Source: CAVPMW01 sp963706515 (lineage in GTDB: Bacteria > Chloroflexota > Anaerolineae > Anaerolineales > UBA4823). Taken from it: 64,000 nucleotides of DNA. Location of the stretch: contig CAVPMW010000015.1 in assembly GCA_963706515.1 (NCBI GenBank), positions 124,001 to 188,000 on the forward strand, given 5' to 3'. The notes beneath the pieces were generated by a model, which saw only the letters and a list, made by a program, of their open reading frames with translations, did not search any database and was not told where the DNA came from. The position numbers and the translations under genes were made by a program. Positions 18,114 to 25,752 of this stretch are shown here, in pieces (position 1 is the stretch's first letter; every line of letters begins with the position of its first letter).

Positions 18114-19484
18114 ATGGAAACCTCTCCTGACCTGATCATCTGCGGCGGCGGGATTGCCGGAATCAGCGCGGCATACCATCTGACCGTCCGGCACGGCTTG
18201 CGCAATGTGCTCCTGTGCGAGCAAGATGTCCCGCTCAGCCTCACCAGCGATAAATCGACGGAATGCTACCGCAATTGGTGGCCGGGTCCGGGGGATGCTA
18301 TGGTTGCGCTGATGAACCGCAGCATCGACCTGCTGGAAGAGCTGGCGCATGCCAGTAATAACGTATTCAACCTCTCCCGCCGGGGCTACCTGTACTTGAC
18401 CGCGGACCCTGCCAAAATCCCCGCGATGCGCTCAGCTGCCGAAGAGACGTCCCGCCTGGGCGCAGGTCCACTGCGCATCTATACTGGCGCCCCGGATGAC
18501 CCGCTCTACCAGCCTGCTCAGGCAGAGGGGTTCTCTAATGAGCCGGATGGCGCCGACTTGATCCTCGATGCGCAGCTGCTGCACCGGCATTTCCCTTACC
18601 TGACCGAGAGCGCCGCAGCCGCACTCCACGTACGCCGGGCGGGCTGGTTCAGCGCCCAGCAGCTCGGTGCGTACCTGCTGGCTGAATCCCGCCTGCACGG
18701 ACTGGCAACCCGCCAGGGGCGCGTCGCTGCCGTGGAGACCGCCAACGGAAAGGTTCAAGCGGTCCGTTTCCAGGATGGCAGCCGCCTGCCCTGCCGCGGA
18801 TTTATTAATGCAGGCGGCCCGTTGATTCAGCAGGTCGGCGATATGCTGGGCGTCGAGCTGCCGGTGTACTCGGAGCTGCACCAGAAAGCTTCTATCAAGG
18901 ATCACCTGGGTCTCATCCCCCGGGAGGCTCCCCTGCTCATCTGGACCGACGCGCAAAAACTTCCCTGGAGCGAGGCGGAAGCCGCCTTCCTGCAAGAAGA
19001 TCCCGAATCCAGCTGGCTGCTTGAGGAATTTCCGCCAGGCGTTCATACCCGTCCGGAAGGTGGAGCAGGCTCTCCAATCGTCCTGATGCTGTGGGAGTAC
19101 CGCACGCGCGTGCTCGCGCCGGTTTTTCCGATCCCCCTCGATCCAAATTATCCGGATATCGTGCTGCGCGGGCTGGCTACCATGCTGCCTCGCCTGCGAG
19201 CTTACTTCGACAACCCCCCGCGGCCCTACCTGGATGGCGGTTACTACACCAAGACCCGCGAAAACCGACCGCTGATCGGCCCTCTCCCGGTCGATGGCGC
19301 GTACATCCTCGGCGCGCTGTCTGGCTACGGGTTGATGGCTGCTTGCGCGGCTGGCGAGCTGCTCGCCGCCCACGTCACCGGCGCTGAGCTACCCGCCTAT
19401 GCCGCAGCATTCTCATTGGAGCGCTATCAAGACCCTGCCTACCTGGCCGCGCTTGCCGGGCAGGTCGAATCGGGACAGCTCTAG
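18114..19484 (+). CDS. FAD-dependent oxidoreductase (DadA/sarcosine-oxidase-like)
   Basis: A 456-residue flavoprotein. The N-terminal dinucleotide-binding motif is LIICGGGIAGISAAYHL, followed by the acidic ribose-binding residue region LLCEQD, and a C-terminal FAD-contacting block GAYILGALSGYGLMAACAAGELLAAHV. This arrangement fits the DAO superfamily that oxidises the C-N bond of amino or N-methyl acids with release of peroxide or transfer of electrons. Substrate is unknown; the SDKSTECYRNWWPG stretch after the first strand-helix resembles dimethylglycine/sarcosine-type enzymes. ATG 18114 is chosen over an upstream TTG. It is probably a single-gene unit; azlD lies 64 bp upstream. Confidence 0.82.
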   Translation: METSPDLIICGGGIAGISAAYHLTVRHGLRNVLLCEQDVPLSLTSDKSTECYRNWWPGPGDAMVALMNRSIDLLEELAHASNNVFNLSRRGYLYLTADPAKIPAMRSAAEETSRLGAGPLRIYTGAPDDPLYQPAQAEGFSNEPDGADLILDAQLLHRHFPYLTESAAAALHVRRAGWFSAQQLGAYLLAESRLHGLATRQGRVAAVETANGKVQAVRFQDGSRLPCRGFINAGGPLIQQVGDMLGVELPVYSELHQKASIKDHLGLIPREAPLLIWTDAQKLPWSEAEAAFLQEDPESSWLLEEFPPGVHTRPEGGAGSPIVLMLWEYRTRVLAPVFPIPLDPNYPDIVLRGLATMLPRLRAYFDNPPRPYLDGGYYTKTRENRPLIGPLPVDGAYILGALSGYGLMAACAAGELLAAHVTGAELPAYAAAFSLERYQDPAYLAALAGQVESGQL

Positions 19485-19485
19485 C

Positions 19486-19524
19486 GTTCCGTTTCTGCCG
19501 ATTCTTTCTAAATAATCAGGTTTG
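19486..19524. repeat. 39-bp exact repeat, copy 1
   Basis: Identical over 39 bp to 22793-22831. This copy overlaps the stop codon and last codons of the thioesterase gene (19508-19524) and the short gap before it. Confidence 0.85.
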
Positions 19525-20383
19525 GGGCGAAGTCTGCCAGGAACTGCGGCGAAAACCGCACCGGGCGTCCGCTGGCGAGGTCGGTCCACACTCCCAGCGA
19601 GTTCACCCTCGCCAGTAAGGCTCCATCACTCACCCGGGTAATGAGGTAGTGGCGGATGGCAGTCGAGCGGCGCACATTCGAAGCCCAGGTTAGTATCTCC
19701 AGCTCATCGTCCAGGAGAGCCGGCTGGAGGTATTCGATCTGGTGCTGCCGGATCAGGACCGCGCACCCTTCTGCGAGCATGCGCTGCACCGGCCAGCCAT
19801 AGGCCGCAATCACCTGCATGGCGCACTCTTCGATATATTCCAGGTAGACTGCATTATTCGCATGCTGGATCGTGTCAATATCCTGCCAGGCAACCCGCAG
19901 GCGCACCTTGAACGCGCCCGCTGGAGCCGGCGGGGTTTTCCAAAAAGGTGGGCGAGGCGGGAATGTTTTTGGCAGGCCTTCAGGGAAAAATCCGCGGGCC
20001 AGCTCTGCCGGGATCATGGCTGGCTTGCCGCTTCCCGTCTCCAGGAAAGCCCAGTCCGAAAAACCACGGGCTGCCAGCTCGCCGCTCCCGGCCTGAGTGA
20101 TTTCATACGCCCGGCGTGAGCTTACCTTGCGGAAATCGGCGACCCAGGTTTTAACTTCCACCGTATCCCCGAAAAACACAGGCTGAAGGTATTCGATCTC
20201 GGTGGCATGGATCAGCCACTGCACACCCATCTGGCGGTAGCGCTCCTGGTCATACCCGGCTGCTGCAGAGGCGTCAAAGGCAGTCTCCTGCATATAGCGC
20301 ACGTAATTCGTGTTGTTCAAATGACCAAATGCATCGCACTCGTAATGGCGCACGCGAAAGGAGCGGACGTGGGTGAGCGGCAT
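19508..20383 (-). CDS. Tandem-hotdog acyl-CoA thioesterase
   Basis: Two copies of a 4-hydroxybenzoyl-CoA thioesterase-type hotdog fold in 291 residues. Copy one has VRHYECDAFGHLNNTNYVRYMQE; copy two has VAWQDIDTIQHANNAVYLEYIEE. Each shows the D-x-x-x-H-x-N-N/N-x-x-Y active-site signature, with Asp and the following helix. It probably hydrolyses acyl- or aryl-CoA esters in the cytosol; the duplicated domain recalls FatA/YbgC-like arrangements. ATG 20383 is chosen because GAGGAG lies about 7 nt upstream on the minus strand; an earlier in-frame ATG (20422) has no such site. It converges with the FAD oxidoreductase gene. Confidence 0.82.
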   Translation of the reverse strand: MPLTHVRSFRVRHYECDAFGHLNNTNYVRYMQETAFDASAAAGYDQERYRQMGVQWLIHATEIEYLQPVFFGDTVEVKTWVADFRKVSSRRAYEITQAGSGELAARGFSDWAFLETGSGKPAMIPAELARGFFPEGLPKTFPPRPPFWKTPPAPAGAFKVRLRVAWQDIDTIQHANNAVYLEYIEECAMQVIAAYGWPVQRMLAEGCAVLIRQHQIEYLQPALLDDELEILTWASNVRRSTAIRHYLITRVSDGALLARVNSLGVWTDLASGRPVRFSPQFLADFAPNLII

Positions 20384-20554
20384 TCGATTCTCCTCAATTC
20401 TCCCGAGGGTACAGGCTCTCATGATTTTACCAGGCAGGTACCCTACCGCTTGCTCCCAGGTGTGTGGTAGGCGCTCTATAAGAGAATCTATTTTTAAACG
20501 TAAGCTTTAGACGTTGTGCGCCGCCAACCTTTATGCAGAGCGGGAAGTGCTTGC

Positions 20555-21901
20555 TTAGCGGTTCCTCATCACCAGGCGTCCGGCGACAAAGCCGAATGAG
20601 AAGAGTATCACGGTCGCTAACAGCCCGCCGATCACAAGCATTGCCGGTGATACACTGCTCGTGGCTCCCCCAGCGGGGAGAGGGGTAGCCTGGGGAACGG
20701 TTGGGATGACGGCTGCCACGGCAGTCGCGGCAGGGGTCGGTCTCGCTTCTGTCGCCCGGAGCGGTGTAGGGGAGGGGAGCAATTTGGCTTGCGCAGTAGG
20801 TGGCTGCGTAATAAGCGCAGCCCTGGGGTCAAGGGTGGAGGTAGGTAGCACTTCGACGGTTGCACCCGGGCGCAAGAACCACGACCGGCTGGTTGAATCC
20901 GTCTTGAAAAACTCCATCAACATCTCAGCCACTTTGGTGTTCCCGCTGGGGCTGGGATGGGTGCAGTCAGCGGTCAAATCCTCTTCCAGCCATACCCGAC
21001 CGTCTAAGCGTGGATTTTGACCATCGATCCACAAATAGGGTCCCCAAGAAAGATAGGGAGCCTTTACCGCGCCTTTTGCGGGGTCATAGTTGAGCGCGGG
21101 ATCACCATTGATTTGCTTTTCGATCATCCACTTGACTGCAAAGCCCGTCTCGAATGCGACCGGTTCCGGACTCAGACCCCGCCAGTACAGGTAAGAGCGC
21201 GTCCGGCTGGAGAAATAGGCGATCTTCAGGTTGGGAAAATGTTGGTGCAGGTTTTGAGCGATCAATTCCAGGTCGGCCTGCAGCTTCTGAGCCTTCTCGG
21301 GAAAGTTTCCACCATTGGTCAGGGTCTGTTTCACCCAGGCGACCTGAACCTGATCGGGAGTCACTTTATTGTGCGCCAGCTGTGCGTCCAGCAGCTGCCA
21401 GGTCTGTGCCTGCGGATCCACCCAAAAATCAGCAGTCCGCCCGCCCAGGGCCCCATTGACCAGCACCAGCTGCGGATTAAGCTCCTGCCGTTGGTCGTGA
21501 GCCAGCTCGATAAAACCCCAAAATTCAGAGCTCACGTTCGACATCCCGACCGAGATCATAACGATCTTGCCATTCGCAGGATCAGGCTGCCCTGTCTCAT
21601 CCAGGGGAATGATCTGGCTGGCAAGCGCTACGCCTGCAGCTTCGTGCTCGGGCGGGCGCTGGTTGCTGCCGTTGGGATACAGCCCACCGGTAAAGCTGGT
21701 CTTCTGCCCGTCCATGCGGGTATAGACTTCATTACCCAGGTCGATGAGCGGCTTGCTGACCGAGCGGGAGGCGCCAATGCAAAGCTGTTCTGCAGACTGT
21801 CCGTTTGCTGATAGAGTTCCCACCAGCAAGAGGGCTGCCAGCAGGACGATTATGAACGTTATGACTGCAACGCGATTGAAGGGTTGTTGTTTCTTTCTCA
21901 T
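20555..21901 (-). CDS. Secreted SGNH-like hydrolase with C-terminal membrane anchor
   Basis: A 448-residue protein with an N-terminal signal (VAVITFIIVLLAALLLVGTLSANGQSA) and a C-terminal helix (AMLVIGGLLATVILFSFGFVAGRLVMRNR) followed by basic residues, so it is exported and held at the outer face. The middle is an alpha/beta domain with KIVMISVGMSNVSSEF, LVNGALGGRTADFW and a late DCTHPSPSGNTKVAEML block that looks like the Asp-x-x-His of SGNH esterases; the nucleophile is not certain. A 100-residue Pro/Thr/Ala linker (TPAATAVAA and the like) connects domain and anchor. There is no LPXTG. Substrate unknown; deacetylation of a surface glycan is one possibility. Confidence 0.6.
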   Translation of the reverse strand: MRKKQQPFNRVAVITFIIVLLAALLLVGTLSANGQSAEQLCIGASRSVSKPLIDLGNEVYTRMDGQKTSFTGGLYPNGSNQRPPEHEAAGVALASQIIPLDETGQPDPANGKIVMISVGMSNVSSEFWGFIELAHDQRQELNPQLVLVNGALGGRTADFWVDPQAQTWQLLDAQLAHNKVTPDQVQVAWVKQTLTNGGNFPEKAQKLQADLELIAQNLHQHFPNLKIAYFSSRTRSYLYWRGLSPEPVAFETGFAVKWMIEKQINGDPALNYDPAKGAVKAPYLSWGPYLWIDGQNPRLDGRVWLEEDLTADCTHPSPSGNTKVAEMLMEFFKTDSTSRSWFLRPGATVEVLPTSTLDPRAALITQPPTAQAKLLPSPTPLRATEARPTPAATAVAAVIPTVPQATPLPAGGATSSVSPAMLVIGGLLATVILFSFGFVAGRLVMRNR

Positions 21902-21980
21902 GATTATTTTTCTCCCCTCATTACGTTCAAACGAACCATTCCAAAAAGTACATTAAAGCCTGAAAGATTGCGACCCCGAA

Positions 21981-22192
21981 ACTCGCTCCAATCCCAAATT
22001 GGAGCGAGTCTATCACACTGCCTGGATGGTTCTGGTTATAATCGCATTAATAATCGGGTCGTCTCGGCGAGAGCCTGGTCCCCATTACCTGGTGGGCATC
22101 GCCCTCTTGCGATGATAAGAAAATGGGCTAGCCGGGTATATTGCACGCAATGATGCTGGCTAGCCCAAATCCTGACACTCGCCCAAGTGTCA
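21981..22192. other. Three consecutive stem-loops in the intergenic gap
   Basis: The 567-bp gap between 21901 and 22469 contains three inverted repeats: 21981-21992/21998-22009 (perfect 12-bp stem, 5-nt loop); 22124-22133/22158-22167 (10-bp stem enclosing a second attgc/gcaat stem); and 22173-22179/22186-22192 (7-bp stem). The minus-strand gene starting at 21901 and the plus-strand promoter at 22310 face away from this block. Confidence 0.6.
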
Positions 22193-22309
22193 ACTATATT
22201 AACGATAGCAGATGTCAAAAAAATACGTCTTTACAAAAACGTAATATATTCCCTTTCCAGTGCTCGCCAACATGACAAAATCTTAAGCTAAAGTTCTATG
22301 CTTGTTCTG

Positions 22310-22338
22310 TTGACTTTCGCGCCTACTGAGCGTATACT
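22310..22338 (+). promoter_or_regulatory. Sigma-70-type promoter for the SWIM-finger gene
   Basis: TTGACT (22310-22315) and TATACT (22333-22338) are separated by exactly 17 bp, the best promoter match seen in the window. Transcription would start near 22345 and run through the mini-ORF and hairpin into the gene at 22469. Confidence 0.6.
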
Positions 22339-22360
22339 TTATCTAATTGGAGCAAACCTT

Positions 22361-22396
22361 ATGCGAGTGGATCTCTCAAGAGAAATCCCCCGATGA
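22361..22396 (+). CDS. Possible 11-residue leader peptide
   Basis: ATG 22361 encodes MRVDLSREIPR followed by TGA, with GGAG about 7 nt upstream. It sits between the promoter and a terminator-like hairpin at 22405. Position suggests a leader for attenuation, but no run of one regulatory codon is present apart from three Arg codons, so this is tentative. Confidence 0.3.
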   Translation: MRVDLSREIPR

Positions 22397-22404
22397 TTAC
22401 CAGG

Positions 22405-22431
22405 AAGGCACGCGCGCCGCGTGCCTTTTGC
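22405..22431 (+). terminator. Terminator-like hairpin in the leader of the SWIM gene
   Basis: Arms 22405-22414 and 22418-22427 are perfectly paired (10 bp, 3-nt loop), with the right arm running into TTTTG. It lies between the promoter at 22310 and the ribosome site of the gene at 22469, so it could stop or pause transcripts early. Confidence 0.5.
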
Positions 22432-22468
22432 GTTCTATAAACCAGAACTCGAAAGGAGAAACTAAAGG

Positions 22469-22708
22469 ATGGATTACGGAATGATTGGTAAGATCGAAAA
22501 GGCAAAGCGTTATGCTGCCGAAAAGGACCGCTTCCATATCGAATCGCTCAAGGTGACATTTGACGGGGATAACAACCCGCATAAGATTGGATTTACGCAA
22601 GGTAATTGGGATTGTGACTGTGATTTCTTTCAAACCCGGGGAGTTTGCAGCCATACCATGGCCCTGGAGAAAATCCTGGACGGCTTGATCCTGGTTCCAA
22701 CTGTATAA
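22469..22708 (+). CDS. Small SWIM-type zinc-finger protein
   Basis: A 79-residue protein. The C-terminal half has CDCDFFQTRGVCSHTMALEKIL, matching the SWIM pattern C-x-C-x(n)-C-x-H (here n = 8), which binds one zinc and usually contacts DNA or protein. The N-terminal half is a short helix and two strands (HIESLKVTFDGDNNPHKIGFTQ). ATG 22469 has AGGAG about 10 nt upstream plus AAAGG adjacent. Full SWIM proteins are often helicase- or transposase-linked; this one is stand-alone. The role is unknown; it has its own promoter and a strong terminator, so it is a monocistronic unit. Confidence 0.75.
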   Translation: MDYGMIGKIEKAKRYAAEKDRFHIESLKVTFDGDNNPHKIGFTQGNWDCDCDFFQTRGVCSHTMALEKILDGLILVPTV

Positions 22709-22726
22709 ATACGCTCGCAGCGAAAT

Positions 22727-22763
22727 AAAAACGACCCGGATCATAGCCCGGGTCGTTTTTGTT
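22727..22763 (+). terminator. Intrinsic terminator after the SWIM gene
   Basis: A perfect 13-bp stem (22727-22739 with 22748-22760) ending in TTTTT, loop of 8 nt, placed 18 bp after the stop codon. It is A/T-flanked on both sides and could also work for the convergent gene. Confidence 0.8.
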
Positions 22764-22790
22764 AATGCATGCTCGATAGCCCGCAGGAGG

Positions 22791-22840
22791 GTGTTCCGTT
22801 TCTGCCGATTCTTTCTAAATAATCAGGTTTGACGGAACAC
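22791..22840. repeat. 39-bp exact repeat, copy 2, bracketed by 9-bp inverted repeats
   Basis: Positions 22793-22831 repeat 19486-19524 exactly. Here the copy lies within 9-bp inverted ends gtgttccgt (22791-22799) and acggaacac (22832-22840), between two convergent genes and 12 bp past the stop of the SIS gene, so it could also fold as a terminator hairpin. It contains the tail of a thioesterase reading frame out of context. Confidence 0.8.
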
Positions 22841-22851
22841 TCAGACTCACC

Positions 22852-23889
22852 TCAGCGGGTGTAGGTTACTTTATGGATGGTGCGCGGCTGGTCTGTGTTG
22901 TACCCTTTGCTGCGCGCCAGGTGATAGCAGTAGAGCTGCGCCGGCACAATGCAGACGATCGGCGTCAGCCATTCGGGCAGCCCGGCGGGGATCGCGATGC
23001 TCGCCTGACCGATCTGCAGCGCCTCTTCCCGGTCGGAGATCACCAGCGTGTCGACCTTCAAATCTGCAGTAATCGAGCGCAGGGTAGCCAGCATATCTTC
23101 GAATATGGCCCCGGAGGGCGCCACTACCAGCACCGGGAATCCCGGCTCCAGCACAGCAATCGGCCCATGTTGGAAATCTGCAATTGAAAAAGGATGCGCC
23201 AGGACGTACGCCAGCTCTTTCATTTTCAAGGCCCACTCCCAGGCGGTAGCGTAGTTATAGCCGCGTCCTAACACCACGCAGTGCCGCATGGCGGTCTGTC
23301 TGCGGGCGATGGCCTCGATCTGGCTGTCTTGTTTCAAGACTTGCTCCACGGCGCCCGGCACTTGCCGTAATGCTTCCAGCTGCGCCTGGTCCCCGCTCAA
23401 CGTTGCCGAAAATAATGCCAGGGTCATCAGCTCAGCTGTATAGGTTTTCGTCGCGGCGACCGCTTCCTCCTTGCCTGCCTGGATGTCCAGGACATATTCT
23501 GCCGTCTTCGCCAGCGGAGATTGGGTATCGTTGGTCAGGGCGAGGGTAAGCGCTCCCTGGCTGCGCCCTTCAGCCAGCACCTGGACTACGTCCGGTGACT
23601 GACCGGATTGAGATATGCCTACCACCAGGGCGTGGCGCAAGTTAGGCGGCTCTGCATATACCGTAAACAGGGACGGTGCGGCAAAGGCGACCGGTAAGCG
23701 GTTGAGCGAGCCCCATAAATATTGAGCGAAAATTCCGGCGTAGTCCGAGGTGCCTCGCCCAACCAGGAAGACAAACTCTACCTCACGTTGGCGGACAGCT
23801 TTTACTGCCCGCTCTACTGCCTGGCTCTGCGTCTCCAGAATTCGCTGCAATACCTGCGGTTGTTCAAAAATTTCGTCGTGTAATCCCAT
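22852..23889 (-). CDS. Double-SIS-domain sugar isomerase/deaminase (GlmS C-terminal-like)
   Basis: About 345 residues with two SIS phosphosugar-binding domains and no glutaminase domain. Domain one has FLVGRGTSDYAGIFAQYL and VGISQSGQSPDVV; domain two has CVVLGRGYNYATAWEWALKMKELAYVLAHPFSIADFQHGPIA. The SQSG and QHGP blocks are the sugar-phosphate sites seen in GlmS, FrlB and AgaS. It likely acts on an amino- or fructosamine sugar phosphate in the cytosol, releasing ammonia rather than using glutamine. ATG 23889 is chosen: AAGGAA lies about 9 nt upstream and the protein then begins MGLHDEIFEQP as in relatives; upstream in-frame ATGs lack a site. Confidence 0.85.
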   Translation of the reverse strand: MGLHDEIFEQPQVLQRILETQSQAVERAVKAVRQREVEFVFLVGRGTSDYAGIFAQYLWGSLNRLPVAFAAPSLFTVYAEPPNLRHALVVGISQSGQSPDVVQVLAEGRSQGALTLALTNDTQSPLAKTAEYVLDIQAGKEEAVAATKTYTAELMTLALFSATLSGDQAQLEALRQVPGAVEQVLKQDSQIEAIARRQTAMRHCVVLGRGYNYATAWEWALKMKELAYVLAHPFSIADFQHGPIAVLEPGFPVLVVAPSGAIFEDMLATLRSITADLKVDTLVISDREEALQIGQASIAIPAGLPEWLTPIVCIVPAQLYCYHLARSKGYNTDQPRTIHKVTYTR

Positions 23890-24068
23890 AGCTCGTTTCC
23901 TTAATTGGCATCGAAGTCGGTTATGTTTGGTAGACCAATCATAACATACCCGCATTGGGGCTTCTTTTACCGGAAACGATTGCCGCCTGGTTTGAAGCTT
24001 CAAGCTCTACAGGAATTGCCCCATTAATCTTGCGGACTTCAGCTCGAGCAATCCACCAGGTTACCTGG

Positions 24069-25752
24069 ATGCGTATATATAATATGCCAATTTGGTCTAA
24101 AAACTCCGAAATGCCGGGCCAGGCGGTATTTAATTTCTATCCCCGCCTGTTTACCTCCAGGCGGTCTGGTGTACAGCCCAACGGTGGAAAGCCTGCGCCT
24201 AATATAGACTATAATTCTCCACATTCTGCAAACCCGAGGGAAATCCAGGTGCAGCCGTCTGAGCAAGGCAAACAGAGTCCAGCCCAGATCTCCCCTCCTA
24301 TTACAAACACCGAGCCAGGCGGGCTGCAGCTGGAACAGTTGAGCAAGCCTGAATTAATAGAGGTAGTCATGCGCTTGCAAGCAGAGCTCTCCCGGCGAGC
24401 AAGTTCGGCTGCATTCCTCCAGACCCTGGCGCGTTATTTACTGGCCGGCCTGATTATCCTCATCCCTTTTCGCTACCGTTGGGTGCTTCTGCCGCGCCCG
24501 ATGCCGCCATTGTACGCCGACTACACGGATTTTCTACTGTATGCCAGCGACGTATTGCTCATCCTTACCCTGGCTGCCTGGCTGACCAGCCTGGCATTGA
24601 GACCTCGCCGCACCCAAATTGGTCCCAGGCTTTTAGCCCTTCCCCTGGGAGGCTTGGTCGTGATAGCCACCCTAACCAGCTTAACATTCGCTAGATATTC
24701 CCCTCTCCATTTACCATTCTTTCCGCCTGGTGCTGTTAGCCGGTCTCTATCTGTACCTGGTGAATGAGCTGCGCGGGTTAAAAGACCTGGTACTGCCGCT
24801 GCTGATCTCGTTATTTATCCAATCTACGGTCGCGGTAGGTCAAATCCTGGCCCAGCACTCATTGGGTATCAAATCGTTGGGAGAGCTGGACCTGGACCCA
24901 GCGCGCAACGGGATCAGCGTCGTCACGGCAAATGGCGTGCGCGCCCTGCGCGCCTACGGGCTGAGCGACCACCCCAATATTCTCGGCGGCTGCCTGGTAT
25001 TTGCTCTTATCCTTATCACTGCCTGGTTCATCGGTGAGGCAAAACGCGGCCGGTTGGTAGCCAGCAGCCTGGTTGCGCTGGGAACTCTGGGGCTGTTCTT
25101 CACCTTTTCCCGAGCTGCCTGGCTGGCTTATGGCATCGCCCTGCTCTTCATGGTATTCGTTTTGATCCGGAAGCGCCAGCAGGAGCCTGTTATGCGCTGG
25201 CTGAGCCTGGCTGCCGCAAGCCTGCTGATCGTGATCCCCTTCGTCATCCAAAATGCCAGCTACCTGGGCATGCGGCTGGGTTGGCAGAACTCTTTCAAGA
25301 CGGACGCTCAAGAAGTCCAATCACTCGGTGAGCGCCAGCTCCTGATGAGTGACGCCAACCACATCTTTCTCCAGCACCCTCTCACAGGGGTAGGCTTAGG
25401 CGCCTTCCCGCTGGCACTTCTCCAGGCGTTCCCACAGTTCCCGGTAGATTACCAACCCCCACACATCGTCCTGCTGGATGCCTCCGCAGAAACTGGCATA
25501 TTCGGCGGCATCTTTTACCTCATCGCCTCCGTGGCTCCCTGGGTCTTGCTCTGGCTGAATCGCAAGCGCCTGACCTTATCACCCGCTCTGCTTGGTTCCA
25601 GCGCACTCTTGCTGGCAATCAGCGTGGTCAGCTTGTTCGATTATTATCCCTGGATCCTGATATCCGGAGCCCTCTGGCAGTGGCTCGCCTGGGGAGTGTG
25701 GTCCGCCTCATTCCTGGCTGCATTACATGGCAAGGACGATCCCTATGATTGA
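24069..25752 (+). CDS. O-antigen ligase/polymerase-like membrane protein, one frameshift
   Basis: A polytopic protein of about 560 residues. After a hydrophilic, Pro/Gln-rich N-terminus (to about 24360) come roughly ten helices, a large outer loop with SDHPNILGGCLVFALILITAWF and FFTFSRAAWLAYGIAL, and a C-terminal HPLTGVGLGAFPLALLQ block, which together resemble the Wzy/WaaL (Wzy_C) family that joins or polymerises surface glycans. The frame changes near 24715-24725, between SLTFARYS and FRLVLLAGLYLYL. Start is uncertain: ATG 24069 and 24084 are both possible. The stop overlaps the start of the next gene (ATGATTGA), so this heads an operon for an extracellular polysaccharide or lipid-linked glycan. 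Confidence 0.72.

Noticed and set aside
24069..24090. TATAAT-like stretch as promoter of the O-antigen-ligase-like gene
   Set aside because: No -35 element at suitable spacing, and it overlaps the possible start codons.
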